DNA of 64,000 bases from CAXQUZ01 sp942491145 (GCA_942491145.1 CALOBC010000006.1:124001-188000); one strand, 5' to 3'; positions 8,500 to 17,887 are shown, counted from the first letter of the stretch. Program-made: numbers and translations. Notes: generated by a model from the letters alone, not told the origin.

Positions 8500-9042
8500 T
8501 CACACTAGCAGCACCATCATCACGAAGAAGGCCAGGGGTTGGACGGCGCCGATGACGGCCGCGCTGAGCAGAAACGACACCACCCACTCTCGCCGGGGTG
8601 GGCGCTCATCGGCGTTGTCGGCCCGCAGCGTGGCCCCCTCCGGGCTCAACACAGTCCGCCCCATGGGGCTCCATGACCACCAGATGGCAAAGCCCACCAC
8701 CACCGGCACCAGGGGCATGCCGACCAGGCTCAACAGCCCCAGTGGCAGCACCAGCCAGCGCGCGAGGGGGTGCAGCCGCCACAGGCTCAGTCCGCCGCCC
8801 ACCGTGGTCGCGCACGCGCACAGGGTGATGATGAGGCTGAGCCAGGAGACCCCCGCTGCGGGTGGGGACTCCCGAAAGGACGCCAGCGACCCGACCACCA
8901 TCAGCGACCAGAACCCACCACCAATCAACACAATAGAAAGCCCAACTCCGGAGAGTCGGGCTGCGGTGGTGCGCCGCTGGAGGGTGTCTGCCGCCACGAT
9001 GGGCGACAGCTCGGCGGTCGGGGCCTGGTAAGGATTGCTCAC
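8500..9042 (-). CDS. Small multi-spanning membrane protein, NPYQAP type
   Basis: 180 residues beginning MSNPYQAPTAEL, a start shared by many small integral membrane proteins of Planctomycetota and Myxococcota. About four to five hydrophobic segments are seen, near residues 32-52, 68-88, 92-118 and 155-178, with a charged loop near 130-150. Function unknown. It converges on the NADH dehydrogenase gene with 14 bases between the stops and lies 19 bases upstream of the radical SAM gene, so it may lead that transcript. Confidence 0.65.
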   Translation of the reverse strand: MSNPYQAPTAELSPIVAADTLQRRTTAARLSGVGLSIVLIGGGFWSLMVVGSLASFRESPPAAGVSWLSLIITLCACATTVGGGLSLWRLHPLARWLVLPLGLLSLVGMPLVPVVVGFAIWWSWSPMGRTVLSPEGATLRADNADERPPRREWVVSFLLSAAVIGAVQPLAFFVMMVLLV

Positions 9043-9061
9043 GCAGGCCCCTCCAGCAGTC

Positions 9062-10513
9062 CTACACCGGTGCCGTGCGGCTGGACGCCTTGAGCAGCTC
9101 CAGCTTCACCAGCGACAGCGCGCCCTTGGCCAGCCGGCGGAACTCCGCGCCCGTCTCGAGGCCGAGCACCTGGCGTGCAACAAACTTGGGCCGCATGTAG
9201 AACTTGCGGTGGGCGATCTTGAGCAGCTCCAAGATCTCGGCGCGGTTGAGGTGTTCTTCCCAACACACCGGCACTTCAACCCCACACAGCGGGTCCTTCA
9301 TCATCCGGTCCCAACAGTCGGCTTCATACAAGCCCATCTTTGCGCCGTCCGCGAAGCTCTCGGTGCCCGGGTAGGGCGAGAACACCGCAAACACCGCGAA
9401 GTCGGCGTCGAGCTTGATCATCTCGTCGACGTTCTTGACCGCGTCTTCGAGGGTGCGCTCGTGGGGGCCGGCCAGCATGATGTAGGCGACGCTGCGCACG
9501 CCTTCTTCGCGGCACCACTGGAACACACGATGCACATCGTCGGTGTCGCAGTGCTTGCCCAGCATGTCGAGGCCTTCGTTGTTGGCCGACTCGACACCAA
9601 AGTGGATCTTGGTGCAGCCCGTCTCGCCACAACGGCGCAGCTGTTCCCGCGTGGTGCCCGCGATCGTGGTCTTGTAGCCCCAGTTGAACTTGAGGCCGCG
9701 GCGGTCGATGGCGTCGCAGAACTTGAGCACCCACTGGCTGTTCGGGGTGAACAGGTCGTCGATGAAGTGGGTCTCGGTGATGCCGAGGCTGAGGCAGTGC
9801 TCCATCTCGTCGAGGATGTCGTCGATGTCCCGAATCCGGTACTGCTTCTTGTACGTGAGGCAGAATGGGCAGGAGTGGGGGCAGCCGCGGCTGGTGATGG
9901 CCGTCGTGACCATCGGCTGCTTGGTGCCCGGCAGGTAGTAGTCCTTGAACCGGGACCGGCTGCGGTCGGGCCAGGGATAGGCCGTGAGGTCCTTGGTGGA
10001 GCGGCGCTCCTGGTTCTTGACGACCTGGCCGTCCGACGTCCGCCACCAGACCCCTTCGATCCCGCCGAAGTCCTTGCCGGCGTCGTGAGCGCGCACCATC
10101 TCCAAGAACGCGTCCTCGCCGTCGCCCGTGACGATGGCGTCGGCATCCTCAAGCTGGATGGCGTACTCGGGGAACATCGCGCAGTGGGGACCGCCCAACA
10201 CAATCTTTGCGTTGGGGTTGATCTTGCGGACCAAATTGATGGTCATCTGCACGTCGGGCAGCGAGTGCGTATACGTGGAGATACCGACGAGATCCAGCGG
10301 ATAGCGCCGGAGCATCTGCTCGAACTCGGGGTAGTCGAGGTCGTCCACCACGGGGTCGCAGATCTCGGCGACGTAGTGGGAGCGCTTCTCGACCGCGGCC
10401 TGGATGTACATCAACCCGAGCGGCGGGAAGCAGTAGACGCCGTGGGCATGGGCCTTGGGGATGCCGGCCCACACGCGCAGCTTCTCGGGGGGATTGATGA
10501 GGGTGATGTCCAT
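9062..10513 (-). CDS. Cobalamin-binding radical SAM enzyme (BchE/P-methylase class)
   Basis: 483 residues. The N-terminal third is a B12-binding Rossmann domain (ITLINPPEK start, VGISTYTHSLPD, VLGGPHCAMFPEYAI). The radical SAM core carries the cluster motif CPHSCPFC (CX3CX2C) near residue 215. It is followed by a TIM-barrel pattern including IHFGVESANNEGL and a GxE-like segment. The C-terminus resembles the DUF4070/helical tail of class B enzymes. Such enzymes methylate unactivated carbon or perform ring rearrangements on lipids, pigments or natural products. The adjacent membrane methyltransferase-like gene suggests lipid or isoprenoid modification, which is inference. Confidence 0.85.
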   Translation of the reverse strand: MDITLINPPEKLRVWAGIPKAHAHGVYCFPPLGLMYIQAAVEKRSHYVAEICDPVVDDLDYPEFEQMLRRYPLDLVGISTYTHSLPDVQMTINLVRKINPNAKIVLGGPHCAMFPEYAIQLEDADAIVTGDGEDAFLEMVRAHDAGKDFGGIEGVWWRTSDGQVVKNQERRSTKDLTAYPWPDRSRSRFKDYYLPGTKQPMVTTAITSRGCPHSCPFCLTYKKQYRIRDIDDILDEMEHCLSLGITETHFIDDLFTPNSQWVLKFCDAIDRRGLKFNWGYKTTIAGTTREQLRRCGETGCTKIHFGVESANNEGLDMLGKHCDTDDVHRVFQWCREEGVRSVAYIMLAGPHERTLEDAVKNVDEMIKLDADFAVFAVFSPYPGTESFADGAKMGLYEADCWDRMMKDPLCGVEVPVCWEEHLNRAEILELLKIAHRKFYMRPKFVARQVLGLETGAEFRRLAKGALSLVKLELLKASSRTAPV

Positions 10514-10658
10514 CGCGAGTCCTCGGAGGGGGTTCGGCGCGGTTGTCTGGTCGGCCCCGCCGGCCGCTGCAGAGGCGACCTGTCAGGGACCTACCCGAAC
10601 TGGGGGCAGATCGGAAGGATACCGCCGATGTCTGCGGTCAGGAAAGCAATCATCGGGA

Positions 10659-11246
10659 TCAGAGCCCTCGGCGTTCCTTCCATCCAGGCACCAGAAGTCC
10701 CCAGGGCACGAACAGAGGGACCTTGTCGCGGTAGACATTGTAGTCTTCGCCAAAGACCTCGACGAGCTGCGGTTCTTGGCGCACGACCTTCTCCACGAGC
10801 GAGACGGTGAGGAGCATCGGCACCAACACGAAGGTGAAGGTGGTGCTGTTCGTGACGAACCCCACCGAGAGCACACCGAACAGCTTTCCCCACACGCTGG
10901 GATTTCGACAGTAGGCGTAGATGCCCTTGATGACGAGCTTCTGGGTGCGTCCGGCCGTGGGACTGGGGGAGCCTTCGCCCATGCGGGTGAGCTGTTCGTA
11001 GGTCCACAACCAGAGCACGGCGCCCAGTCCAAAGCTGATCGCCCCCACCAGATAGTTGGCGGGTGTGGGCAAGAAGCCGTCCTGCAGCCCCACCCAGCCA
11101 TCGATCGTCGTCGCGATCAGCCAGATGAGAAACGTGAGCGGGAACAGCATCGGAATGTAGACCTTCGTGACCATGCCGAGGATGGCGGGGCTGAAGAAGG
11201 ACTGGAGGATGCGTGCCGGCAAGGGGGCGGGGGTGTCCGGGGTCAT
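10659..11246 (-). CDS. Isoprenylcysteine/phospholipid methyltransferase-like membrane protein
   Basis: 195 residues from ATG 11246. A longer frame to 11717 runs antisense through the neighbouring lipoprotein gene and is rejected. About four hydrophobic segments are present. The C-terminal half has GIYAYCRNPSVWGKLFG followed by a membrane segment and then QEPQLVEVFGEDYNVYRDKVP, the RNP...E...G..Y..Y pattern of the ICMT/PEMT superfamily of SAM-dependent methyltransferases. The membrane substrate is unknown. It reads in the same direction as the B12 radical SAM gene, 145 bases upstream of it. Confidence 0.75.
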   Translation of the reverse strand: MTPDTPAPLPARILQSFFSPAILGMVTKVYIPMLFPLTFLIWLIATTIDGWVGLQDGFLPTPANYLVGAISFGLGAVLWLWTYEQLTRMGEGSPSPTAGRTQKLVIKGIYAYCRNPSVWGKLFGVLSVGFVTNSTTFTFVLVPMLLTVSLVEKVVRQEPQLVEVFGEDYNVYRDKVPLFVPWGLLVPGWKERRGL

Positions 11247-11336
11247 TCGGGCTCCGGTGTGCAGCGGCGGCACTGTACCGCGGGGAATGAGATAGGACCG
11301 GGCTTCGGTGCCCGGCGGGTCCACCGGGAGGCGACG

Positions 11337-11978
11337 ATGGCAGTGGGACAGGCAAGGTGGGCGCGCATGACCGCCGCCGGGGCCCTCGGTGGGCTGTTGC
11401 TGGTGGGATGTGGCCGCGATCCCATCCTCGACCGGGCGGAGTCCCTGGACGGCACAGCCCGCACCGGTGCGCCCCAAGCCGCGTCGCCCCAGACGGCCGG
11501 CGCCAAGCAACCGGCAACGGTGCAGCCTGCCGATCCCCCGCCTGGCAAGCCGGCCGGACCCAGCCCTGGCAAGCCCGGCGCCCCGCCGCCTGGGGTGCCC
11601 GACGAGCCCCGCCCCGGTGGCGCAGTGGACGGTCCCACCGTGGTGCTGTCCGGCACGATCGACGTGGTCGATGACATCTCTGGGCGCGTGCATGTGGACG
11701 TGTTTGATGGTGACCAACGGGCGGCGGCCGGCGGCGGTACCAAGCGCCCCTCGGTGGTGGGGCTGGCCCGCCTCGACGGTCCCGGCGCCTTCTCGGTCCA
11801 GGTCCCCCAGTCCGCCCAGACCGTGTGGGTCGGCGGCTTTGTGGACGTGGACGGCAATGGGCGCCCTTCTCCTGATGAACCGTCGGGATGGCTTCAGGCC
11901 AACCCGGTGTCCACCGCGGCCGATGTGGGTGGCTTGCGCCTGATCCTCAAGGCCGATCCTCCACCGGCGAGCCCATGA
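11337..11978 (+). CDS. Lipoprotein with proline-rich linker and carboxypeptidase-regulatory-like domain
   Basis: 213 residues. ATG 11337 follows a GGGAG ribosome-binding site. The signal peptide ends in lipobox LLVGC, then comes a linker of about 75 residues rich in Pro, Gly, Ala and Lys with repeated KPAGPSPGKPG-type units, then a domain of about 110 residues with beta-strand character (SGTIDV...GAFSVQVP...VWVGGFVDVDGNGRP). That domain resembles the transthyretin-like or carboxypeptidase-regulatory fold. Its stop overlaps the start of the glycosyltransferase gene (ATGA), so expression is coupled. Role unknown; an envelope-surface function is likely. Confidence 0.7.
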   Translation: MAVGQARWARMTAAGALGGLLLVGCGRDPILDRAESLDGTARTGAPQAASPQTAGAKQPATVQPADPPPGKPAGPSPGKPGAPPPGVPDEPRPGGAVDGPTVVLSGTIDVVDDISGRVHVDVFDGDQRAAAGGGTKRPSVVGLARLDGPGAFSVQVPQSAQTVWVGGFVDVDGNGRPSPDEPSGWLQANPVSTAADVGGLRLILKADPPPASP

Positions 11979-12736
11979 GCGACAACACCGCAGCAGTGGT
12001 CATTCCCACCCGTCTCGGAGGTCCGCTCCTGGCCGACGCCTTGGCCGCTGTGGAGGGCTGGCCGGTCTTTGTGGTGGACGACAGTGACGACGGGCTGGAC
12101 CTCCCCGAAGGGGTGCATGGCGTGCGCGCCGGTGGGCTGGGCTTTGCGGCGTCCTGCAACCTGGGCCTCGCGGCGGCAGAAGCGGCCGGTCACCCGCTGG
12201 TGGTCCTGCTCAACGACGATGCCCGTCCGGCGGCGGGGTGCATCAACGGGCTGTTGGGCACCTGGCGAGACGGGGTGGGCGCGGTCGGGCCGGTGCTCAT
12301 CGACGGTGACGGTGCGGTCGTCAGCGCAGGCATCCGCTTTTCGTGGTGGGGGCGGGTCAGAGAGTCCCGCCATGTCTATGCCGAAGATGCCCCCATGGAC
12401 GCCATCTCCGGGGCCTGCATGCTGGTCCGGTCCAGCGAGCGCTTCGCTGCGGGCTACCCCCACGGCATGGAAGATGTGGCGCTGTGTGCATCGCTCCGCG
12501 AGCGGGGCCTCGTCGTGGTGCTCACCCCCCGGGGGCGCTGTGTGCACTTGGGGGGGCGCACGCTGTCCCCGGCGGATCCCGAGGCCGCATATGGTGCGCT
12601 GGCAGGGCATCTTCGCTTGGTGGACAACGACTGGCGCGCGCCGGTGGTGTTGGGTCTGGCGGTGGCCAGCGTGCTGCGAACCGGTCCCAGCCCTGCGCGG
12701 CTGCGGGCCCTCGGTCGAGCGTGGGAGCAGCGATGA
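11975..12736 (+). CDS. Family 2-like glycosyltransferase
   Basis: 253 residues, cytosolic, no membrane segment. It has the GT-A fold order: VVIPTRLG at the N-terminus, FVVDDSDDG near residue 27, LNDDARPAAG (DXD-like) near 75, and ISGACMLVR...GMEDVALCASLRERG near 145-175, the pattern of rhamnosyl/galactofuranosyl-type transferases. It would move a sugar from a nucleotide donor to a cell-surface glycan acceptor. Both ends overlap neighbours by four bases, so it is the middle gene of a coupled operon. Confidence 0.75.
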   Translation: MSDNTAAVVIPTRLGGPLLADALAAVEGWPVFVVDDSDDGLDLPEGVHGVRAGGLGFAASCNLGLAAAEAAGHPLVVLLNDDARPAAGCINGLLGTWRDGVGAVGPVLIDGDGAVVSAGIRFSWWGRVRESRHVYAEDAPMDAISGACMLVRSSERFAAGYPHGMEDVALCASLRERGLVVVLTPRGRCVHLGGRTLSPADPEAAYGALAGHLRLVDNDWRAPVVLGLAVASVLRTGPSPARLRALGRAWEQR

Positions 12737-14367
12737 GCACGGGCTTTGTGGTGCGGGCTTCTCCCTTGAAGCCTGGACCGCTCCATGCCGTGCTGAAGCC
12801 CCTAAGTGGGCGACTGGAGGGCATCCGCGGGGATGCGTGGCGGACGGGGCAGCTGCTGCGGGCCTGGCTGCCGGAGCGGTCCACCCGCACGGTTGAGCTG
12901 CTGCTCACCGACGAAGGGGTGCAAGTGCGGGTGCTGGCGCTGTCCTGCCCCGAGGATCTGCAGCTTGCGGTGGTGCTGGCGACGGCGCTGGCCTCCGCAG
13001 ACCCTGAAGCCACCCTCGAGACCCGCGGCGAGCGCATGACGCGGGACGAGTTTGTCCGCCAACACGGCGACGCCTGGCGTCAACGGATGCAACAAGCCGA
13101 CTTTGATGAGCTCGTGCAGCTTGTGGGCACGGACCGCACTATCGCCCTCACGGGCCCGATTCGGGACTGTTGGTTTGGACCGAGGGTGGTCGCCGAAGTG
13201 CTCGCCATGCCCGAGAGTGACCGTTTTGAAGCCATCTTCGCGATGGTCCGGCGGATCCAGTACCCGCCCGAGGGGACCGTGGCACCTGCCGCGATGCCGG
13301 TGGACGGCCCCGATGGGCAGCCCGTGTTGCGGCTCGCCCAGCTTGTGCAAGGGGCGCCCAATTTGCTGCCGCCCGCCGAGCTGGTCGGGATGTTGCTGGA
13401 CCGAATGGTGTATGCGCGGCCCGACGATCTGGTGGCCGCGCTTGGGTCGCTGGGCGCCCAGGGTGAGCACTGGGACGAGCAGCACCGCTATGTGCCCGCG
13501 CTCGACAAGGAGCAGTGGGCCTCGCTCGGTGTCTGGCTCGAAGAGCACCAAGCCCTCATCGGCGACCCGGTGGCATGGGCCCTCCGCAACCGGCCGCAGG
13601 GCGCCACCCCGGTGACCGGCACGCTGGTGCCGATGCTGCGTCCCCCCCACTGGCTGCACCGCCACACCCTGCGGTGCCGGCCCATCGCCACGGGGGCACG
13701 GGGGCTGCCCCTCGTCAGCCAAGCCCTCGACCAGGGCACCCGGCTGGTGTCGCTGCCGTGGGAGGGCTTGTCGGAGGCCACCGCCGACCCCGAAGCGTGC
13801 GCCATTGCGGCGGTGGCGGCCCTTGCCGAGCGTGATCCCCAGTGGGTTGAGATGCCCGATGCCCACAGCGGCGTGGGGACCGATGGGCTGGCTGCCCGCG
13901 ATGAGCACGCCGCCGCGATGATCCTGTGTGAGACCCACATGCGGGATGCCCAGGCACGCTTGGGTGCCATCCAGATCTTGGTCGCGGCGCCCTACCGGGA
14001 AGCCCTGCTGGTGCAGGACGCGTGGCGGGAGCCGGTGATGGCGCGCACCACCCGGTTCATGGTGCGGGCCGACGAGCTCCACCGCCGTGCCCGCGCCGAT
14101 GAGCACCCGTTCTTGGCGACCTCGCGGGTCTTCTTGGTCGATGATGGCCACATTGTGGGGGTCATGGGTCCCCAGGGGGTCACCGAGCTGGGGCCCCCGC
14201 CACCGTTTGCGCCGCCTGTGCCTTCGCCGGCCGGCCCGCCCGAAGCGCCGGTGTCGCCGTCACCGCCAGCGGTCCCCAGTCCTGCCGCCGATCCCCGGGT
14301 GCGGTGGCCGCTGGTTGCCCTGTTGTTACTGGTTCTCGGCATTGCCGTCGCGCTGGTCATGAGCTGA
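12733..14367 (+). CDS. Protein of unknown function with C-terminal membrane anchor
   Basis: 544 residues from ATG 12733 (four-base overlap with the glycosyltransferase). The body, residues 1-450, is soluble, and I recognise no catalytic motif. A short TIALTGPIRDCWFGPR segment sits near residue 137. Residues 485-520 are a Pro/Ala linker and the last 20 residues (WPLVALLLLVLGIAVALVM) form one transmembrane helix, so the protein is probably a tail-anchored or inner-membrane protein with its bulk in the cytosol. It ends the lipoprotein-glycosyltransferase operon. Function unassigned. Confidence 0.6.
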   Translation: MSTGFVVRASPLKPGPLHAVLKPLSGRLEGIRGDAWRTGQLLRAWLPERSTRTVELLLTDEGVQVRVLALSCPEDLQLAVVLATALASADPEATLETRGERMTRDEFVRQHGDAWRQRMQQADFDELVQLVGTDRTIALTGPIRDCWFGPRVVAEVLAMPESDRFEAIFAMVRRIQYPPEGTVAPAAMPVDGPDGQPVLRLAQLVQGAPNLLPPAELVGMLLDRMVYARPDDLVAALGSLGAQGEHWDEQHRYVPALDKEQWASLGVWLEEHQALIGDPVAWALRNRPQGATPVTGTLVPMLRPPHWLHRHTLRCRPIATGARGLPLVSQALDQGTRLVSLPWEGLSEATADPEACAIAAVAALAERDPQWVEMPDAHSGVGTDGLAARDEHAAAMILCETHMRDAQARLGAIQILVAAPYREALLVQDAWREPVMARTTRFMVRADELHRRARADEHPFLATSRVFLVDDGHIVGVMGPQGVTELGPPPPFAPPVPSPAGPPEAPVSPSPPAVPSPAADPRVRWPLVALLLLVLGIAVALVMS

Positions 14368-14755
14368 CCAAGTCTGGGGAGTCCCGGTGCCAGCGCCCTG
14401 CATCTGGACCGTGGTGGCCGGAGGGGCCGCCTTGCCATGGTGGATTCCGACACCGGGCGCGCGCCTGCTGATCTCGCCGTGGACCGCCCGCGTGCCCCCA
14501 GAAGGCAAATATCACGAAATGTCTTAGTTTCGCGAGAACGTCCTATTGTTGAGTGTTCTCGGGTGTGGTGACAGGGCCCAAGACTTCATCATGTAACGAA
14601 TGGGCAACGAAGGTGCGGACCAACTCGCGTAGAATCGGGGGGTCAGGACGCCAGACGGGCCGGGTCAACCTCCGCCGGGGGGCGCGGTCGACTGTTTTAC
14701 AGGCCCGCTGGACGTCCTGGACCTCTTCTTTGGTATCCCGTGTGCGGCGGCGCCC
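14368..14755. other. 388-base intergenic region between convergent genes
   Basis: No protein gene is supported. The stretch is AT-richer near 14505-14560 and holds a near-palindromic copy of the promoter-like element also found upstream of the ECF sigma gene. Being between two convergent stops, a promoter here would make a small RNA or an antisense transcript. Confidence 0.5.
14534..14560. promoter_or_regulatory. ECF-like promoter element, copy 3 (palindromic)
   Basis: On the minus strand GAAC and TCTC flank 17 bases (14558 to 14534), with CAACAATAGGACG between, close to the copy before the sigma gene. On the plus strand GAAC at 14536 and TCTC ending at 14560 have the same spacing, so the site could work in both directions. 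No gene start lies downstream on either strand, so its role is uncertain. Confidence 0.35.
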
Positions 14756-17700
14756 TCAGCGCTCCCGCGGGTGAACCACCAGTGCATCGAGCCACGTGCA
14801 CAGCTCCTGATGGAGCGCCTTCAGGTCATCCCCGCCAGTGGGGGGTGCGCCGGGGCTCCCCGTCGCTGCCTGCTCCATGCGGCTGGCGATGTCGGTGATG
14901 AACGGAAAGCCATAGGCGCTGCCGGTGCCCTTGAACCGGTGGGCGATGTCCCGGATGGCCGCGTGGTCCTGTTGGTCCAAGGCATGCTCGAGCTGCGCTG
15001 TCGCGGTCCGCACGTCGGCCAAGTACCCGGGAATCAGCGGCATCAGGTCCGCGTCGATGGAGACCGCCACCGGGGATGGGGCCGCACGGGGCGGTGCAGG
15101 GGGTGAGGACGGCTGGACCAGCCGGGCGATCGCGTCTTGGCGGAGCGGCTTGTGGAGCACCCCGTCAAAGCCGGCGGGAGGGGCCTCGACGGCAGCCTGG
15201 CCCGTCACCGCGACCACACGGAAGCGCTGCCCCTCCGTCTGTTCCACGCGGCGGAGCATCGCAAGGACCTTGCGCCCGTCCATGTCCGGCATCTCGAGGT
15301 CGAGGAAGACCAGGTGGGGGCGCCACCGCGCGACCTGTGCGAGCCCTTGGACGCCGGAGTCGGCCAGCTCGATGAACTGTTGATCTGCCTTGCGCAGCCG
15401 CAGCTCAAGCACTTGGCGGGCGCTCGCGTCGTCGTCGATGACCAGGATGCGCTGGGCGTCCCCGACCCATGCATCAATGGCGTGCAGCAGGGTGTCTCGG
15501 GCGATGGGCTTGTTCAGAAAGCCATTCATTCCTGCCGCGAGGCAAGCCGCCTGGATCGCGGGTGTGGCGTGGGCGGTCAAGGCGAGCACCGGCACCCACG
15601 GTCGCTCGGACGCCCGGAGCTGACGCACGGCGCCGAGGCCATCGAGCTCCGGCATCTGCACGTCCATCAAGATCAGGTCGATGTCTGTGCTGCGGCCCAG
15701 CGCGACCGCTTCGGTCCCGGTGGTGGCCACGGTCACCCGGTGGCCGGCCGACTTGAGGAAGTGCTCGGCGACCACCCGGTTGTTGCGGTCGTCTTCCGCC
15801 AACAGGATGTGAACACCCTGTTGCACGGTGTTCACGGAGTGGTTCGTGCCCACGAGCGCCGCGCCGACGAGGTCTTGGCGGGTGACCGGCCAGTGGACGT
15901 GGCCGTCGACGTGGGGCGGCACGGCACCGCCCGGTGGCAGGCACACCAACACCCGTGTGCCCCGGGCGCGCAGGGCGTCGAGGGTCTCGGGACGCCAGCC
16001 GGGGGGGACCAGCAACACGTCGCAGTCGGGCAAGGCCAGGGGGTGGCCCAGGCCGTCGGGGGGCAGCAGCACACACTGCCCGGCGACGTTGCGCACTTGG
16101 GTGGCCACGGCCGCACGCTGGGGTGGTGGGAGGGCCACGCCGACGGTCCGCCCCGCCAGCGGGGTCTCTCGGGGGGCACCGCCGGTGAGCATGCGGGCAC
16201 CGGGGAGGTGCAGCACCGTGTGGGTCGCGGGGGGCGCGGCCCGCCGAAACCGGATGAAGCCCCCCATCTGTTCGGCCAGCCGCCGGCTGATGCCCAGGCC
16301 CAGGGTCATGCTGGCGCCGGCGCTCGGGGGGGCGCCGCCGGGGGCCACCCGCCCGAAGATGGTGTCCCGGGGATCTCCCGGTGTGGCTTGGCTGGAGTCC
16401 TCGATCTCGATGATGAGCTCGTGGTCCTCGCCGTCCACGCGGACCTGAACCGTGCCGCCGGCGGCGTGGTGCACCGCACAGCTCACCAGGTTGGTCACGA
16501 TCTGGCAGATGCGCTCGCGGTCGCCGAGGGTGCAGCGGGCCGCCGCTGTGACCCCGATGCTGAGCTCGACCCCGCGCCGCCGGGCGCTCACCGCCACCCC
16601 GGCCACGACCTCTTCGCACAGCCGACCAATGTCGAAGCGCTCTCGCCGGAGCTCCACCGTGCGGGTCTCCAGCTTGGAGAAGTCCAGCAGGTCACTGAGC
16701 ATGTGGTGGAGCTGGGCGCTGGCAGTGCGGACGGCGCGCAGCAGCTCGGCTTGTTCGGGGGCGAGCGCCATGCCCATGACCAGCTCGGTCATCCCCATGA
16801 TGGCGTTGAGCGGGGTGCGGATCTCGTGGGAGACGCTGGCGAGAAACTCGTTCTTTGCGGCGACGGCGTGCTCGGCGCGCTCTCGGGCTTCTTGGACCCG
16901 GCGGCCGTCGAGGACCCGCTGGGTGATGTCGCGGCAGACCCACAGCCGCCCGACCGCTTGGTCGCCGCTGTGCACGCTGCGGGTGGACCACTCCAGCACC
17001 CGTCCATCGCGGGTGGTGAGGGTGTCGCCCACCAACGCGGGGTTGGCCCGTGCGGCACCCATCTTGGCCAGAAAGCCGGCGGGGTCGGCAAACAGGCCAC
17101 GGGCACGGGAGGTGAGCGCGTCGAAGTCCACGCCCACGACGCTCTGCACATCGGCGATCTGGAAGATGCGGGTCCAAGCAGGGTTGACGAGAATGATGCA
17201 TCCATCAGCATCCTCGACCAGGATCCCGTCCACCATCGCTTCGAGAATGGCCTTGGTGTGCAGGTTGGCCATGGCCAGGCTGTCGGTGGCCTGGGACACC
17301 TCGCGGGCTTGGCCGTCCAGCCGCTCGGTCCAGTCCCCGACCGCCGCCAGCACCCAGTCCAGCAGGGGCAACAGGCGCTTGGCCAAGCCGACGGTCTCCG
17401 GTCCGAACGCACCGATGTCGGGGTGGACACAGACCAACACGCCCTTGTGTTGGGCCATGCGCAGCGGGAGGTACAAGATCGAGACCACACCCTCGTGATC
17501 TTGGGGGTCCCGGTCCCGCCACTCGGGGGTCATCATCCCGTCGAAGAGCACCACGGGGCGGCCTTCTCCGGCACGGCTGAGGGGGCCTTGCCACGACCAG
17601 GGCGCCGGCGATGGCCACCCCGCACGGGTGGTTGCCTGGGCCGCGCCTTCGCCTTGTTCGGTCTGCACCAACACAAACGCATCGGCGTACCCCAGCAGCG

Positions 17701-17887
17701 GCTGGAGCATGTGGATGGCCCGCTGGAGCAGGTCTTCGCTGCTCGTCGACTCCACGAGCATCCGAATGGTCTCCAGTGCGGCGGCCGACTCGGTGCGGAG
17801 CTGGTGTTCCCGAGTGCGGAGCCGATGGACCGTGAGCCGGGCGTCTTGGAGCAGCTCGCGGAGGGTGGACTCGGGGCGGTCAGGCAT
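14756..17887 (-). CDS. Hybrid sensor histidine kinase: GAF-PAS-HisKA-HATPase-REC-REC-HPt
   Basis: About 1043 residues from ATG 17887, which overlaps the FIST gene stop by eight bases. In order: coiled coil (10-40), GAF (about 40-185), PAS (210-325, AMVDGILVEDADGCIILVNPAW), HisKA with SHEIRTPLNAI (His acceptor) near 355, HATPase, REC1 (LILMDVQMPE), REC2 (LVFLDLEMPD) and an HPt domain with HRFKGTGSAYG. There is no membrane segment, so it is cytosolic. The ATPase N-box reads NLVSCAVHHAAGG, with Cys where the Mg-binding Asn is expected, and the G1 box reads EDSSQ instead of DXGXG, while GLGLGI of the G2 box is kept. ATP binding may be weak or lost. It probably receives its signal from the coupled FIST protein. 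Confidence 0.88.
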   Translation of the reverse strand: MPDRPESTLRELLQDARLTVHRLRTREHQLRTESAAALETIRMLVESTSSEDLLQRAIHMLQPLLGYADAFVLVQTEQGEGAAQATTRAGWPSPAPWSWQGPLSRAGEGRPVVLFDGMMTPEWRDRDPQDHEGVVSILYLPLRMAQHKGVLVCVHPDIGAFGPETVGLAKRLLPLLDWVLAAVGDWTERLDGQAREVSQATDSLAMANLHTKAILEAMVDGILVEDADGCIILVNPAWTRIFQIADVQSVVGVDFDALTSRARGLFADPAGFLAKMGAARANPALVGDTLTTRDGRVLEWSTRSVHSGDQAVGRLWVCRDITQRVLDGRRVQEARERAEHAVAAKNEFLASVSHEIRTPLNAIMGMTELVMGMALAPEQAELLRAVRTASAQLHHMLSDLLDFSKLETRTVELRRERFDIGRLCEEVVAGVAVSARRRGVELSIGVTAAARCTLGDRERICQIVTNLVSCAVHHAAGGTVQVRVDGEDHELIIEIEDSSQATPGDPRDTIFGRVAPGGAPPSAGASMTLGLGISRRLAEQMGGFIRFRRAAPPATHTVLHLPGARMLTGGAPRETPLAGRTVGVALPPPQRAAVATQVRNVAGQCVLLPPDGLGHPLALPDCDVLLVPPGWRPETLDALRARGTRVLVCLPPGGAVPPHVDGHVHWPVTRQDLVGAALVGTNHSVNTVQQGVHILLAEDDRNNRVVAEHFLKSAGHRVTVATTGTEAVALGRSTDIDLILMDVQMPELDGLGAVRQLRASERPWVPVLALTAHATPAIQAACLAAGMNGFLNKPIARDTLLHAIDAWVGDAQRILVIDDDASARQVLELRLRKADQQFIELADSGVQGLAQVARWRPHLVFLDLEMPDMDGRKVLAMLRRVEQTEGQRFRVVAVTGQAAVEAPPAGFDGVLHKPLRQDAIARLVQPSSPPAPPRAAPSPVAVSIDADLMPLIPGYLADVRTATAQLEHALDQQDHAAIRDIAHRFKGTGSAYGFPFITDIASRMEQAATGSPGAPPTGGDDLKALHQELCTWLDALVVHPRER

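Noticed and set aside
10659..11717. Extended start of the ICMT-like gene to 11717
   Set aside because: The extra N-terminal part is antisense to the lipoprotein gene and not protein-like; ATG 11246 begins a normal membrane protein.
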